A stretch of DNA of 38,922 bases from Bacteroidales bacterium (GTDB taxonomy: Bacteria > Bacteroidota > Bacteroidia > Bacteroidales > Paludibacteraceae). Both the position numbers and the translations under genes were made by a program. The notes beneath the pieces are model-generated. The model was given only the letters and a program-made list of their open reading frames with translations. It was not told where the DNA came from and made no database searches. How positions within the stretch are numbered: position 1 is the stretch's first letter; each line of letters begins with the position of its first letter. Shown piece by piece: positions 21,829 to 30,732 of the stretch. The DNA is taken from positions 1 through 38,922 of the forward strand of contig CAAFZS010000040.1 of the NCBI GenBank assembly GCA_900767595.1, given 5' to 3'.

Positions 21829-22794
21829 TTAGGATTGACGTTCTAATAATTGACGGGCTAAAATCTCTAACGTTTGACGCGCCTCACTATCCTCAAAAGC
21901 GGTCAATAACTCCAAGGCCTGCCCTGTGAGTTGTTCTATCTTTTTGGAGGCCTCTTCACGCGCGCGCAGGCGATTATATAATAAGGTGACCTCACGAATC
22001 TTCGTTTGACGCTCCTCTGGCGTAGCGGAAGGTAAAGCCATTGCTTGCAACAGTTGCTTCTTGTCGGAGTACGAAGCTTTATCGCGTGCCGCCAAATAAA
22101 GAAACGTCTTCTTACCTTCGCATATATCTCCTCCTATCGCCTTACCAAATGTTCGTTCATCTCCATAGACATCCAACACGTCATCCTGTATCTGGAAGGC
22201 TAAACCCAAACGAATACCCACCTCATATAGATGCTCTTGTTGCTGCTTTGTTCCTGAGCCAATGAGAGCTCCCATCTGTAATGCAGCAGCTAATAAAACC
22301 GAAGTCTTGAGACGAATCATCAGCATATAGTCATCCAAACTCACTTCGGACTCATCCTTCGTCTCAAAATCCATGTCATATTGTTGTCCTTCACAGACTT
22401 GAGAAGCCATTTGGTTGAAAATCGGCAACAACTGCGCCAGCAACTCCGGCTCATAAGGCTGAAGGAACTTATAGGCTTCAATCAGCATCTCATCTCCTGA
22501 CAATATAGCTGTATTATCCCCGAACTGCTTGTTAACAGACGGACGAGACCGACGCACGCAAGCGTGATCCATCACATCGTCGTGCAAAAGTGTGAAGTTA
22601 TGAAACACCTCCAATGCCAACGCAGCGGGTACCGCTTTTTCGGCATCCCCACCACATAACTCACAACCCAGCAAAGCTAACGTCGGACGCAAACGCTTAC
22701 CGCCCCCCTCCAACGCGTAACCAATCGGGGCATATAAACCCTTTGGTTCACGCTGCCAGTCTAAACGAGCAATATAGGAGCGGATATCTATCAT
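21829..22794 (-). CDS. Polyprenyl synthetase (geranylgeranyl/farnesyl-type)
   Basis: The 321-residue protein has both Asp-rich motifs of trans-prenyltransferases: LLHDDVMD (Asp72-73, Asp76) and QIQDDVLDVYGD about 130 residues later, plus GGKRLRPTL. It condenses isopentenyl diphosphate with allylic primers to make quinone or undecaprenyl precursors. Chain length cannot be read safely. The start overlaps the ddl stop as ATGA. Confidence 0.92.
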   Translation of the reverse strand: MIDIRSYIARLDWQREPKGLYAPIGYALEGGGKRLRPTLALLGCELCGGDAEKAVPAALALEVFHNFTLLHDDVMDHACVRRSRPSVNKQFGDNTAILSGDEMLIEAYKFLQPYEPELLAQLLPIFNQMASQVCEGQQYDMDFETKDESEVSLDDYMLMIRLKTSVLLAAALQMGALIGSGTKQQQEHLYEVGIRLGLAFQIQDDVLDVYGDERTFGKAIGGDICEGKKTFLYLAARDKASYSDKKQLLQAMALPSATPEERQTKIREVTLLYNRLRAREEASKKIEQLTGQALELLTAFEDSEARQTLEILARQLLERQS

Positions 22795-23804
22795 TTATTC
22801 AGTCTGTCTTCGATGATTTCGGTTAATACATCCTTGATGTCTAATCCTGCAGCACGCACTTGTTGAGGAATAAACGAAGTGGCTGTCATTCCCGGAGTGG
22901 TATTGATTTCCAAAAGATTAATCTTCCAACCCTCTGTCAAGATATAGTCCGTACGAATAATACCTTGGCAACCTATAATATCGTAGATGCGTAATGTCAA
23001 AGCCTGCACCTTATCTCTTACCTCATCCGGGATACGAGCGGGTGTAATCTCATCCACTTCGCCCTTGTATTTCGCATCGTAATCAAAGAACTCGTTCTTC
23101 GACACCACTTCCGTAATTGGGAAAGCAACGGCTTTGTTTTTGGTCTTATAAACACCGCACGTAATCTCTACTCCATTCATGAAAGCCTCACAAATAACCT
23201 CATCGCCTTCTTTAAAAGCGGTATTGATGGCCGGATTGACTTGGTCAATGGTCTTGACCTTCGTACAACCGAACGAACTGCCGCCCACATTACTCTTAAT
23301 GAAACAAGGCAGACCTACTTTTTCTACCACTTGCTCTGCCGAAGGACGCTCCGCACCTTTGCGCAAAAGAATACTCGGGGAGATAGAGATACCAAAGTCT
23401 TCAAGGTAGTGGTTGCACGCAAACTTATTAAATGTCAGCGCAGCAGCCAACACTCCACAGCAGGAATACGGGATACCCATAATATCGAAATACCCTTGTA
23501 ATAATCCGTTCTCACCGGGGGTACCATGGATGGTGATATAAGCAAAGTCAAAGCGGACTTTTTGTCCGTTATTGACATACGAAAAATCATTCTTATCGAG
23601 CGGCAGTGTCGAGACAATCTCCATTTGCCCATCTTTCATTCGCCACTCGTTGACAACCTGCCAGTCATGGCGCCTTAAAGCAACGATGGTAACATTATAC
23701 CGCTCTTTGTCTAAAAACGAGTCAATGCCTGTGGCACTGCGTAAGGAGACCTCATATTCCGAACTGTCTCCTCCGGCTACGATAGCAATATTAAGTTTCA
23801 TCAT
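22791..23804 (-). CDS. ddl: D-alanine-D-alanine ligase
   Basis: The 337-residue ATP-grasp enzyme has the N-terminal IAIVAGGDSSEYEVSLRSA, an ATP-grasp body with PCFIKSNVGGSSFGCTKVK, and the C-terminal INLLEINTTPGMTATSFIPQ. It makes the D-Ala-D-Ala dipeptide for peptidoglycan. Length and motifs are normal. It overlaps both neighbours by four bases (rpoD upstream, polyprenyl synthase downstream). Confidence 0.96.
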   Translation of the reverse strand: MMKLNIAIVAGGDSSEYEVSLRSATGIDSFLDKERYNVTIVALRRHDWQVVNEWRMKDGQMEIVSTLPLDKNDFSYVNNGQKVRFDFAYITIHGTPGENGLLQGYFDIMGIPYSCCGVLAAALTFNKFACNHYLEDFGISISPSILLRKGAERPSAEQVVEKVGLPCFIKSNVGGSSFGCTKVKTIDQVNPAINTAFKEGDEVICEAFMNGVEITCGVYKTKNKAVAFPITEVVSKNEFFDYDAKYKGEVDEITPARIPDEVRDKVQALTLRIYDIIGCQGIIRTDYILTEGWKINLLEINTTPGMTATSFIPQQVRAAGLDIKDVLTEIIEDRLNK

Positions 23805-24673
23805 CCTAAATAAGTCTTAAGCACTTTACTGCGAGGACTTGTGTTTAAATGGCGAATAGCTTTCTCCTTGATTTGACGGACACGTTCCCGGGTCAGCCCC
23901 AATTCGATACCGATCTCTTCCAGTGTTTTTTCCGGGCAGCCGATACCAAAGAACTGCTTTAAGATGTCTGCCTCGCGTGGGGTGAGTTGGGCTAAAGCGC
24001 GATCTATCTCTGTAGATAACGATTCGCTAATCAACCCTCTATCCGCATTAGGCGAGTCCTCGTTTGGCATAATATCTATCAAGCAGTTGTCTTCGCCCTC
24101 CACAAAAGGTGCATCCACACTTACGTGACGGCCCGACATCTTGAGTGTATCGGCAATCTTATCTACGGGAATATCCAGTTCCTCTGCCAGTTCCTCTGCC
24201 GACGGTTTGCGCTCGTGCTCTTGTTCAAAACGCTGATAAGCCTTGTTTATCTTATTGAGCGAACCGACCTGGTTTAAGGGCAAACGAACAATACGCGATT
24301 GCTCCGCCAAAGCCTGTAGGATAGATTGACGAATCCACCAAACGGCGTAAGAGATAAACTTAAAACCACGGGTCTCATCAAACTTCTCCGCAGCCTTAAT
24401 CAACCCTAAGTTTCCTTCGTTGATAAGGTCGGGTAAGGATAAGCCTTGGTTTTGATACTGTTTGGCAACAGACACAACGAAACGAAGGTTGGAGCAAGTT
24501 AGTTTCTCCAACGCTTTCTTACGCTCCTTCGCATCGCCTTGGCGAATACGAGCAGCCAGTTCCACCTCATCATCTACGGAAATAAGATCTTCACGACCTA
24601 TCTCTTGCAAATACTTGTCTAACGAAGCCGATTCACGATTTGTAATCGACTTTGTGATTTTTAATTGACGCAT
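23801..24673 (-). CDS. rpoD: Primary sigma factor RpoD/SigA
   Basis: The 290-residue protein starts MRQLKITKSITNRESASLDK, the Bacteroidetes primary-sigma N-terminus. Region 1.2 (YLQEIGREDLIS), region 2 (NLGLIKAAEKFDETRGFKF, YAVWWIRQSI), region 3 and region 4 (LGLTRERVRQIKEKAIRHL) are all clear. The ATG at 24673 is preferred over a TTG two codons upstream; AAGGAG lies about 8 bases before it, one of the few Shine-Dalgarno-like sites here. The tRNA-Arg gene ends 27 bases upstream and shares the only visible promoter, so rpoD mRNA probably begins with a tRNA that must be cut off. Confidence 0.97.
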   Translation of the reverse strand: MRQLKITKSITNRESASLDKYLQEIGREDLISVDDEVELAARIRQGDAKERKKALEKLTCSNLRFVVSVAKQYQNQGLSLPDLINEGNLGLIKAAEKFDETRGFKFISYAVWWIRQSILQALAEQSRIVRLPLNQVGSLNKINKAYQRFEQEHERKPSAEELAEELDIPVDKIADTLKMSGRHVSVDAPFVEGEDNCLIDIMPNEDSPNADRGLISESLSTEIDRALAQLTPREADILKQFFGIGCPEKTLEEIGIELGLTRERVRQIKEKAIRHLNTSPRSKVLKTYLG

Positions 24674-24699
24674 AATCAATCTCCTTTTTATAAACCAAG

Positions 24700-24773
24700 T
24701 GATCCGGCCGGGATTCGAACCCGGGACCCACAGCTTAGAAGGCTGTTGCTCTATCCAACTGAGCTACCAGACC
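24700..24773 (-). tRNA. tRNA-Arg(TCT)
   Basis: The reverse strand folds as a full cloverleaf: acceptor GGTCTGG with CCGGATC, anticodon stem ACAGC/GCTGT around loop CTTCTAA (anticodon TCT), and T-loop TTCGAAT. The discriminator base is A and no CCA is encoded. It lies between promoter 24818-24848 and rpoD. Confidence 0.96.
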
Positions 24774-24791
24774 CTGTCATAACAACGCCTT

Positions 24792-24812
24792 TTTTTCCTA
24801 AATTAGGAAAAA
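24792..24812. promoter_or_regulatory. Perfect 21-base palindrome at the predicted transcription start of tRNA-Arg/rpoD
   Basis: TTTTTCCTAA, one central A, then TTAGGAAAAA. It starts 5 bases after the -7 element and should cover the transcription start on the minus strand. It could be an operator, a weak terminator for trxA, or chance. Confidence 0.5.
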
Positions 24813-24817
24813 GCGCA

Positions 24818-24848
24818 CAAAGTTACGACTTTTTTTTGACATATGCAA
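24818..24848 (-). promoter_or_regulatory. Promoter for tRNA-Arg and rpoD
   Basis: The reverse strand has TTG (24846-24848), a 20-base gap with CATATGTC and an A8 run, then TAACTTTG (24818-24825). Confidence 0.8.
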
Positions 24849-24878
24849 GAATTTGGCTTAAAAAGTGCAAAATTCTTA

Positions 24879-25193
24879 CTATAACAATGCATTTAGAGCC
24901 TCTTCGAGGTCTAATTTGCGGCAAGCGCCTACATGACGGTCCACCAACTCCCCATTCTTAAAAATGAGCATGGTAGGAATGTTCATAATAGAATAATGCT
25001 CACAAGTGTCCGGGTTCTCATCCACATTGAGTTTACCTACCCTGACCTTGCCCTCATACTCTTGAGCGAGTTCGTCTACGATGGGCAGCATCATTTTACA
25101 CGGGCCACACCAAGGTGCCCAAAAATCAACCACTAATGGCTGATTATCTGCTAACAGCGACTGGATGTTAGCATCGGTTACTTCAATAGTCAT
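24879..25193 (-). CDS. trxA: Thioredoxin
   Basis: The 104-residue protein has the thioredoxin fold and the redox motif WCGPCK (Trp28, Cys29, Cys32), with the cis-Pro at NIPTMLIF. It has no signal peptide, so it acts in the cytoplasm as a general disulfide reductant. It overlaps the clpC stop by four bases. Confidence 0.97.
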   Translation of the reverse strand: MTIEVTDANIQSLLADNQPLVVDFWAPWCGPCKMMLPIVDELAQEYEGKVRVGKLNVDENPDTCEHYSIMNIPTMLIFKNGELVDRHVGACRKLDLEEALNALL

Positions 25194-27439
25194 AATGTTT
25201 GTATTTTTATCGTTTTTATTTTTCGTTTTCCTAATAACTGCTCCGTAATCTTATCTTCCAAATACTTTTGTATCGAACGCCTTATCGGTCGAGCTCCAAA
25301 ATCCTTGGTCTCTGTCTTTGACAGCAACTCCACTTTCACTTGATCGCTGATATCCAGTTTGAGGTCTTGCTGTTGCAGACGTTTCTCAAGAGCCTGTAAC
25401 TCCAAGTCCAATATCTTACGCAAAGCCTCTCCTCCCAGCTGATGGAAAGTGATGACTTGGTCTATTCGGTTAAGGAATTCCGGAGCAAAGGTTTTCTCAA
25501 GTGCCTTAAGTAATGTCTGTTGGGCCGTCTTCTCATCCGGAACGGGACTACCAAACCCTACTCCATTACCCAAGTCACGCAGACTGCGCGTACCCACATT
25601 GGAAGTAAAGATGATAATCGTATTCTTAAAATCCACTTCGCGTCCTTGACGGTCCGTCAGTCGACCCTCATCCAACACTTGTAGCAGCATATTAAAGATA
25701 TCCGAATGTGCCTTCTCTATCTCATCAAACAATAGGATGGAATAGGGCTGTCGCCGAACCGCTTCGGTCAGTTTACCGCCTTCTTCATAAGCTACGTATC
25801 CCGGAGGCGCTCCCACCAATAGTGAAGCGGTATGTTTCTCCATATATTCGCTCATATCGAAACGGATAACCGCATCCTTCGAACCGAACATCTCTTCTGC
25901 CAGACACTGGGCTAAATAGGTCTTGCCCACGCCTGTGGGACCCAAGAAGAAGAAACTGCCTATCGGACGCTTAGGGTCCCTCAATCCCAAGCGCGAACGC
26001 TGGATAGCCTTCACCAAAGTCGTTATCGCTTCGTCTTGTCCTATCACTTTGGCTTTCAGATGTTCCTCCATTTGTAAGAGCCGCTCTTTCTCGCCCACCT
26101 GCACACGCTCCATCGGAACTCCCGACATCATCGCTACCACAGCTTCAATATCGGCTACCGTGACATCTTGCGCTTCTCCTGCGCTATGTTTGCGGGCACC
26201 TGCCTCATCCATCACATCAATCGCCTTATCGGGGAAAGCACGATCTAATAAATAGCGTTCCGACAAGGTCACGCAAGCACGCAAACTCTCTTTGGAATAG
26301 CGCACGTGGTGATATTCGCCATAGGGCACTTTTAAGCGTTCCAGAATCTTCAACGTCTCTTCGATAGTGGACGGTTCGACCATCACTTTCTGGAACCTGC
26401 GCTCTAAAGCCCCGTCTTTCTCAATCGACTTACGATACTCATCAATCGTGGTGGCACCGATACACTGGATCTCACCGCGCGCCAAAGCAGGCTTGAGAAT
26501 GTTCGCAGCGTCCAAGGATCCTTGCGCATTACCTGCTCCAATGATGGTGTGAATCTCATCAATAAACAGGATAACCTCTTTATGCTTATTGAGTTCCTCT
26601 ATCACTTTCTTTATTCTTTCCTCAAACTGTCCGCGGTAGGTCGTTCCGGCAACCATAGACGCGATGTCCAGCACCACAATCCGCTTGCCGTTCAATGCCT
26701 CCGCCTCTCCCGATTGGATACGCAACGCCAATCCTTCCACAATCGCCGACTTGCCCACTCCTGGTTCGCCGATAAGTACGGGATTATTCTTCTTGCGACG
26801 AGCTAATATTTGCAGAACTCGCGTTATCTCCCCATCGCGTCCAACGACAGGATCCAACAACCCCTCTTTTGCTTGTTGGGTAAGGTCTTTCCCGTATTTA
26901 TCGAGCGTCGGGGTCGCACTGTTCGACCGTTGCGAACCAAACACCTTCCCTTTCGGTTCTTGCGGGGTTTCGTCCTCCACTGCATCCGCCTCTAAAGCCG
27001 AATCCTTGGGAGTCTCGGTGTTGTGGGGTTGCGATTGCAACACACTATCGTATGTGATACCCCAATCCGACTCCAAGTAAGCCGCAGCCCGATTGATATG
27101 CTCGTGCAAGATGGCAAGCAAGAGATGAATACTTCCTACGGCATCCGCCTGAGTGGCTTTCGCCTCGGAATCGGCAATACGCAATATTCGCTCCACTTGA
27201 GAACTACGCGTCGCCGGAGATAGCACATCGGACGACTCTGTTCCTAAGGCGGAATCTAACTGTTGTTTGGCTTCCCCTACATTACATCCTAAATGTACCA
27301 GCATGTTATAGGCAGAACCTTCCGCTAAACGAAAAATTCCTAAAAGCAAATGCTCTGAGAGAACTTGGGGATTTTGTAAACGCTCGGCCTCTTGCTGAGC
27401 GTAAAGAAGAATCTTATTTAATCTTACGGTTAATGGCAT
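25190..27439 (-). CDS. clpC: ClpC-type AAA+ unfoldase lacking the middle domain
   Basis: The 749-residue protein has an N-domain with two Clp repeats (about 1-130), Walker A1 GEPGVGKS (224-231), Walker B1 LFIDEIH, Walker A2 GPTGVGKT (500-507), and LLVGAPPGYVAYEEGG. The family delivers substrates to ClpP. In Bacteroidetes ClpC a coiled, UVR-like M domain of about 60 residues follows DEAGAR; here only KHSAGEAQDVTVADIEAVVA connects the first ATPase ring to the next segment (about 413-436). Adaptors and resting-state control that use the M domain in Bacillus would therefore not apply. It starts 14 bases after the porin gene stop and overlaps trxA. Confidence 0.93.
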   Translation of the reverse strand: MPLTVRLNKILLYAQQEAERLQNPQVLSEHLLLGIFRLAEGSAYNMLVHLGCNVGEAKQQLDSALGTESSDVLSPATRSSQVERILRIADSEAKATQADAVGSIHLLLAILHEHINRAAAYLESDWGITYDSVLQSQPHNTETPKDSALEADAVEDETPQEPKGKVFGSQRSNSATPTLDKYGKDLTQQAKEGLLDPVVGRDGEITRVLQILARRKKNNPVLIGEPGVGKSAIVEGLALRIQSGEAEALNGKRIVVLDIASMVAGTTYRGQFEERIKKVIEELNKHKEVILFIDEIHTIIGAGNAQGSLDAANILKPALARGEIQCIGATTIDEYRKSIEKDGALERRFQKVMVEPSTIEETLKILERLKVPYGEYHHVRYSKESLRACVTLSERYLLDRAFPDKAIDVMDEAGARKHSAGEAQDVTVADIEAVVAMMSGVPMERVQVGEKERLLQMEEHLKAKVIGQDEAITTLVKAIQRSRLGLRDPKRPIGSFFFLGPTGVGKTYLAQCLAEEMFGSKDAVIRFDMSEYMEKHTASLLVGAPPGYVAYEEGGKLTEAVRRQPYSILLFDEIEKAHSDIFNMLLQVLDEGRLTDRQGREVDFKNTIIIFTSNVGTRSLRDLGNGVGFGSPVPDEKTAQQTLLKALEKTFAPEFLNRIDQVITFHQLGGEALRKILDLELQALEKRLQQQDLKLDISDQVKVELLSKTETKDFGARPIRRSIQKYLEDKITEQLLGKRKIKTIKIQTL

Positions 27440-27453
27440 ATCTTTTTTAATTA

Positions 27454-29475
27454 TTATCTATAAAAGTGCCATACTAGCCCGGCACGAAACATATCGTGTC
27501 CCATCGGGTAATAAGGCATGGTCATATAATCGCCTGATTGGCGCATAAACAAATAGTTGAAATGAGAGTATTGTGCAAAAAACTTGAGGTGCAAAAGGCG
27601 TACATAAAAATTCGCATACACATCCAAAACCGGATAGTTACCAATTGCCATCTCCTGTTCCTTAGGTTGGATACAGAACTGACCCGTAGCCGGATTCAGG
27701 ACGGGCGAATTGTATTTCGTAAAATAGCGCATATCAACACCCATCTGGGCATCCAGTGCCTTGAACCAAGTACCATGGTAGTAGAGGTTGTGGTACAGCG
27801 TAAACATCGGCACCGGTATCTCACGCGAAGAAGAGGTCTGATACACCACATGGTTTTCGAGGTTCACCCAAGGAGTGGTGATATCGCATTGCACATCGGC
27901 AGAGAAAACCTGTATGTTTCCGTCCATCTGGTGCGGTAGTCCGTCATAGGCCTCAAAATAGATATGGTTTGTCCGGTTCTCAAACCCGATATTCACTGCC
28001 GGTTTCACCCATTGGGTAGGATACTTCACTCCGCCTTCCACTTTTAGGCTCAGCGGTTTGGTAAAATCGTTATTCCAAACAAAGTGGTTGGAGTGGAAAT
28101 GTTGCAAATAGTACGGCACCACCTCGTTCCCGAAGCGCACCTTGGCCGAGATATCCATCGTATCTTTTCCTGCCTTGAAGACGGCATCCATCTGTCCCCT
28201 TACGTGGAACTGGCCTAGTTTATACCCCACAAGACAGACATCTCCACCCGCCTCGTAGAAGATAAATCGTCCCTGTTTCTTATAAATAGCTCCACCCACA
28301 AACGTGTTGTTCGTCCATTGGTCTTGGAAAAGGGTATCGTTGTAAAGCCTTACTTTCGTCGGGTCTATGGTTTCAAACGGATTATTCACCGCAGCCCAGT
28401 TATAAGACCCGCCGTCTTGCAGCGGAATAAGGAACCGCTGACACTCGTTGCGCGCATACACCATCGCACCAAAGCGCAGCTTGGTATTGAAGGATTCTTC
28501 AAAAGTGACGGAGACAGTATTGCGTATCGTCAACACATTCGTAGAGTCGTGTGTCTGATTCGGGTTGTGATAGATACCCGGAAAATACCCTTGTTGTGCC
28601 TGCTGCTCAATATACCGGTGAATAGAGTTGGTGGTCTCAAAGGTGTGCATAAAACTCATCATCGGAATCTTTTCTACAATCACCGTGTCCACCATCTCTT
28701 TTTCCCCAAACCCGTTCGTGTGCTCTATCTTCTCCGTACGCTTATGGTCGATACAAAGATGATAGCCGTGATGCAAGAATCCGGAGATGTACTTATATCC
28801 CGACATACCTTGTAATCGGGTGGGTATATCCTCTGCTAATAGGTCGGTTGAGAGGTCTTCCAAACGTTGAATACCACCATTCTCGAAGTTGCTAAGGGTG
28901 TTAAACGTGATACCGGCATGCAAACTATACACATCCCCGTCGTAGCTCCCGAACACGGCACCATTCACCATCTTTCCTTCCTGCGAAGTATAGTGACCAT
29001 AGCCTTTTAGATAGTTAATCTCCATTCCAAGGTTGATGCGCTTATTGATGTTCCCCGTAAACAGGAAATTGATCTCATGCTCTTCGTGTCCTTGTTGGAA
29101 ACTGCGGTTATACCCAATCTTCGAATAGGGAACCGTCGTGTTATAGAACCGCACATCCTGCGGCGTAATCGTGTAAGGTTGATACTGCGAACCGAACACA
29201 TCGTCCACTTTTGTTTGATTAAGAAACCATAGACGCGATTGTACGGGGGAGACATTGTTCCCGTTCCATACGTTAGAGATAGAGAAGTTATTGAGTACAC
29301 TCAGCATAGGTGTGTTCAAGAAACAGGTATCTACCGGTACCGTATCCGCTATGGAGGTCAAGTCCGCTAACTGCCAAGACTTAACACGAGTCTTCACTGT
29401 TTGTTTAGCAGCCGAAAGAGGGAAACAAACCCACAGCAGCAAAAGAATCAATATGTGTATTCGTCCGAAACGCAA
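27454..29475 (-). CDS. Putative outer-membrane porin (Bacteroidetes putative-porin family)
   Basis: The 673-residue protein starts at TTG 29475, three bases after the GH57 stop. A signal peptide (residues 1-23, ending PLSA) is followed by alternating aromatic and polar strands typical of a large beta-barrel, ending in Phe-Tyr-Arg. It resembles the family annotated as putative porin. It probably sits in the outer membrane; its cargo is unknown, though its place in the glycogen cluster may be only cotranscription. Confidence 0.82.
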   Translation of the reverse strand: MRFGRIHILILLLLWVCFPLSAAKQTVKTRVKSWQLADLTSIADTVPVDTCFLNTPMLSVLNNFSISNVWNGNNVSPVQSRLWFLNQTKVDDVFGSQYQPYTITPQDVRFYNTTVPYSKIGYNRSFQQGHEEHEINFLFTGNINKRINLGMEINYLKGYGHYTSQEGKMVNGAVFGSYDGDVYSLHAGITFNTLSNFENGGIQRLEDLSTDLLAEDIPTRLQGMSGYKYISGFLHHGYHLCIDHKRTEKIEHTNGFGEKEMVDTVIVEKIPMMSFMHTFETTNSIHRYIEQQAQQGYFPGIYHNPNQTHDSTNVLTIRNTVSVTFEESFNTKLRFGAMVYARNECQRFLIPLQDGGSYNWAAVNNPFETIDPTKVRLYNDTLFQDQWTNNTFVGGAIYKKQGRFIFYEAGGDVCLVGYKLGQFHVRGQMDAVFKAGKDTMDISAKVRFGNEVVPYYLQHFHSNHFVWNNDFTKPLSLKVEGGVKYPTQWVKPAVNIGFENRTNHIYFEAYDGLPHQMDGNIQVFSADVQCDITTPWVNLENHVVYQTSSSREIPVPMFTLYHNLYYHGTWFKALDAQMGVDMRYFTKYNSPVLNPATGQFCIQPKEQEMAIGNYPVLDVYANFYVRLLHLKFFAQYSHFNYLFMRQSGDYMTMPYYPMGHDMFRAGLVWHFYR

Positions 29476-29478
29476 ATC

Positions 29479-30732
29479 TTACTTCTTTTTCTTCTTTAAC
29501 AACGCAATCTCTTTCTCTTGGTTGCGGATAGTCTTGAGTAATTCGTTTAACTCCTCGTTTTCAATCGTTGTAGGATATTGCTCCTCCACCAGCTGTAGGA
29601 AATCCGATAGTACGTTCATATAATTAATGAACGCATCATAAGCAGACTCATACTGGGTAGCCCCTTGATCGATGTGGTTCATAAAATGGAAGTAGTTCAC
29701 ATCCTGCAACCGCAGCCAGTCACTCTTCAGTCGTTTATCCGAACACAACCGAACGCGCTCAGCTACAGCATATAACTTCTGCAACGCCTCTTGTTGCAAG
29801 TCGTTACCCACATAAACGCTCAAGTCTTTAGCCTCACCGCTCCATGTCAGCGGATAAGAAACACTGATCACATCCGTCGCCGCATGTTTAGCAGCTTCGG
29901 CAGGCGTCACAAACCCCATTTCGCGTTCGAGCACATAATAAGGCAATGCCTTTAAGAACTCGAAGATACCCGTTCCTGCTTTTTGATTAATACCAAAAGC
30001 TTCGGCACCAACCCAGATGTTCACCACACCCTCCTGTTCTGGAAGATCACGAAGCATATTGGCATACTTCTCGGCATCCAACGGATATGTTCCCCAGTTA
30101 GGATCAGAGAAATGGAAGGACAAGGTGTCACTCCATTCCGCATTGCGAAGCAGCACTTTAATCTTCGGATTAACCACCGACGAATAGACTTGGTTCGGCG
30201 ATTTACTACCTAAGATATGTTTTGCCCCTTCGGTGAGTAAGACCTTATATCCTTGCTTTGCCAATACGGGCACAAAGTCATCGGAATAAAGCAACTCCGT
30301 GTTCCATACCGTAGTAGATTGAACACCAAACAAGTCCTTTACGATAGCCGTCTGTTTGTCGAGTTGATCGAGAAACTCGTTCTCATTATACTCGCTGGCA
30401 AGCGAATAAGCGAACGGAGTAGCAAGAAACTCAACACACTTCGTATCGGCTAACTCTTTGAGGATGTCAATCATCTCCGGATTGAACTGCTCGAAACTCT
30501 CCAGTAACGTACCCGAGATACTTAAAGCGCAATGGAACTTCCCTTTACTCAAACGAATCATCTCGCGAAGCGTTTGGCATAAGGGTAAATAAGACTCACG
30601 AACCAGCCATTCTACATACTCGTCCGTTTGCATGTCATCATAATAATAGTGGTCTTGACCAATATCAAAAAAACGATAACGTTTCAGTCGATAGGGCGCG
30701 TGCATCTGCACACATAAACAAATATTTTTCAT
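29479..30732 (-). CDS. Glycoside hydrolase family 57 (alpha-amylase-like)
   Basis: The 417-residue protein has the GH57 N-terminal MKNICLCVQMHAPYRLKRYR and the catalytic nucleophile region STTVWNTELLYSDDF (Glu146), with WGTYPLDAE later. GH57 enzymes act on alpha-1,4 glucans. The C-terminus is a short coiled, Lys-rich tail (KKKKK). It lies between GT4 and porin genes and with the debranching enzyme forms the glycogen set common in Bacteroidetes. It overlaps the GT4 gene by four bases. Confidence 0.9.
   Translation of the reverse strand: MKNICLCVQMHAPYRLKRYRFFDIGQDHYYYDDMQTDEYVEWLVRESYLPLCQTLREMIRLSKGKFHCALSISGTLLESFEQFNPEMIDILKELADTKCVEFLATPFAYSLASEYNENEFLDQLDKQTAIVKDLFGVQSTTVWNTELLYSDDFVPVLAKQGYKVLLTEGAKHILGSKSPNQVYSSVVNPKIKVLLRNAEWSDTLSFHFSDPNWGTYPLDAEKYANMLRDLPEQEGVVNIWVGAEAFGINQKAGTGIFEFLKALPYYVLEREMGFVTPAEAAKHAATDVISVSYPLTWSGEAKDLSVYVGNDLQQEALQKLYAVAERVRLCSDKRLKSDWLRLQDVNYFHFMNHIDQGATQYESAYDAFINYMNVLSDFLQLVEEQYPTTIENEELNELLKTIRNQEKEIALLKKKKK

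Noticed and set aside
24674..24679. rpoD start at TTG 24679
   Set aside because: The ATG at 24673 gives the conserved MRQLKI start and has AAGGAG at a proper distance.
24792..24812. Palindrome as an intrinsic terminator of trxA
   Set aside because: The stem is A/T-rich and weak and sits after the next promoter; kept only as a possible operator.
30246..30460. Short plus-strand frames across the glycogen genes
   Set aside because: Shadows of strongly conserved minus-strand enzymes.
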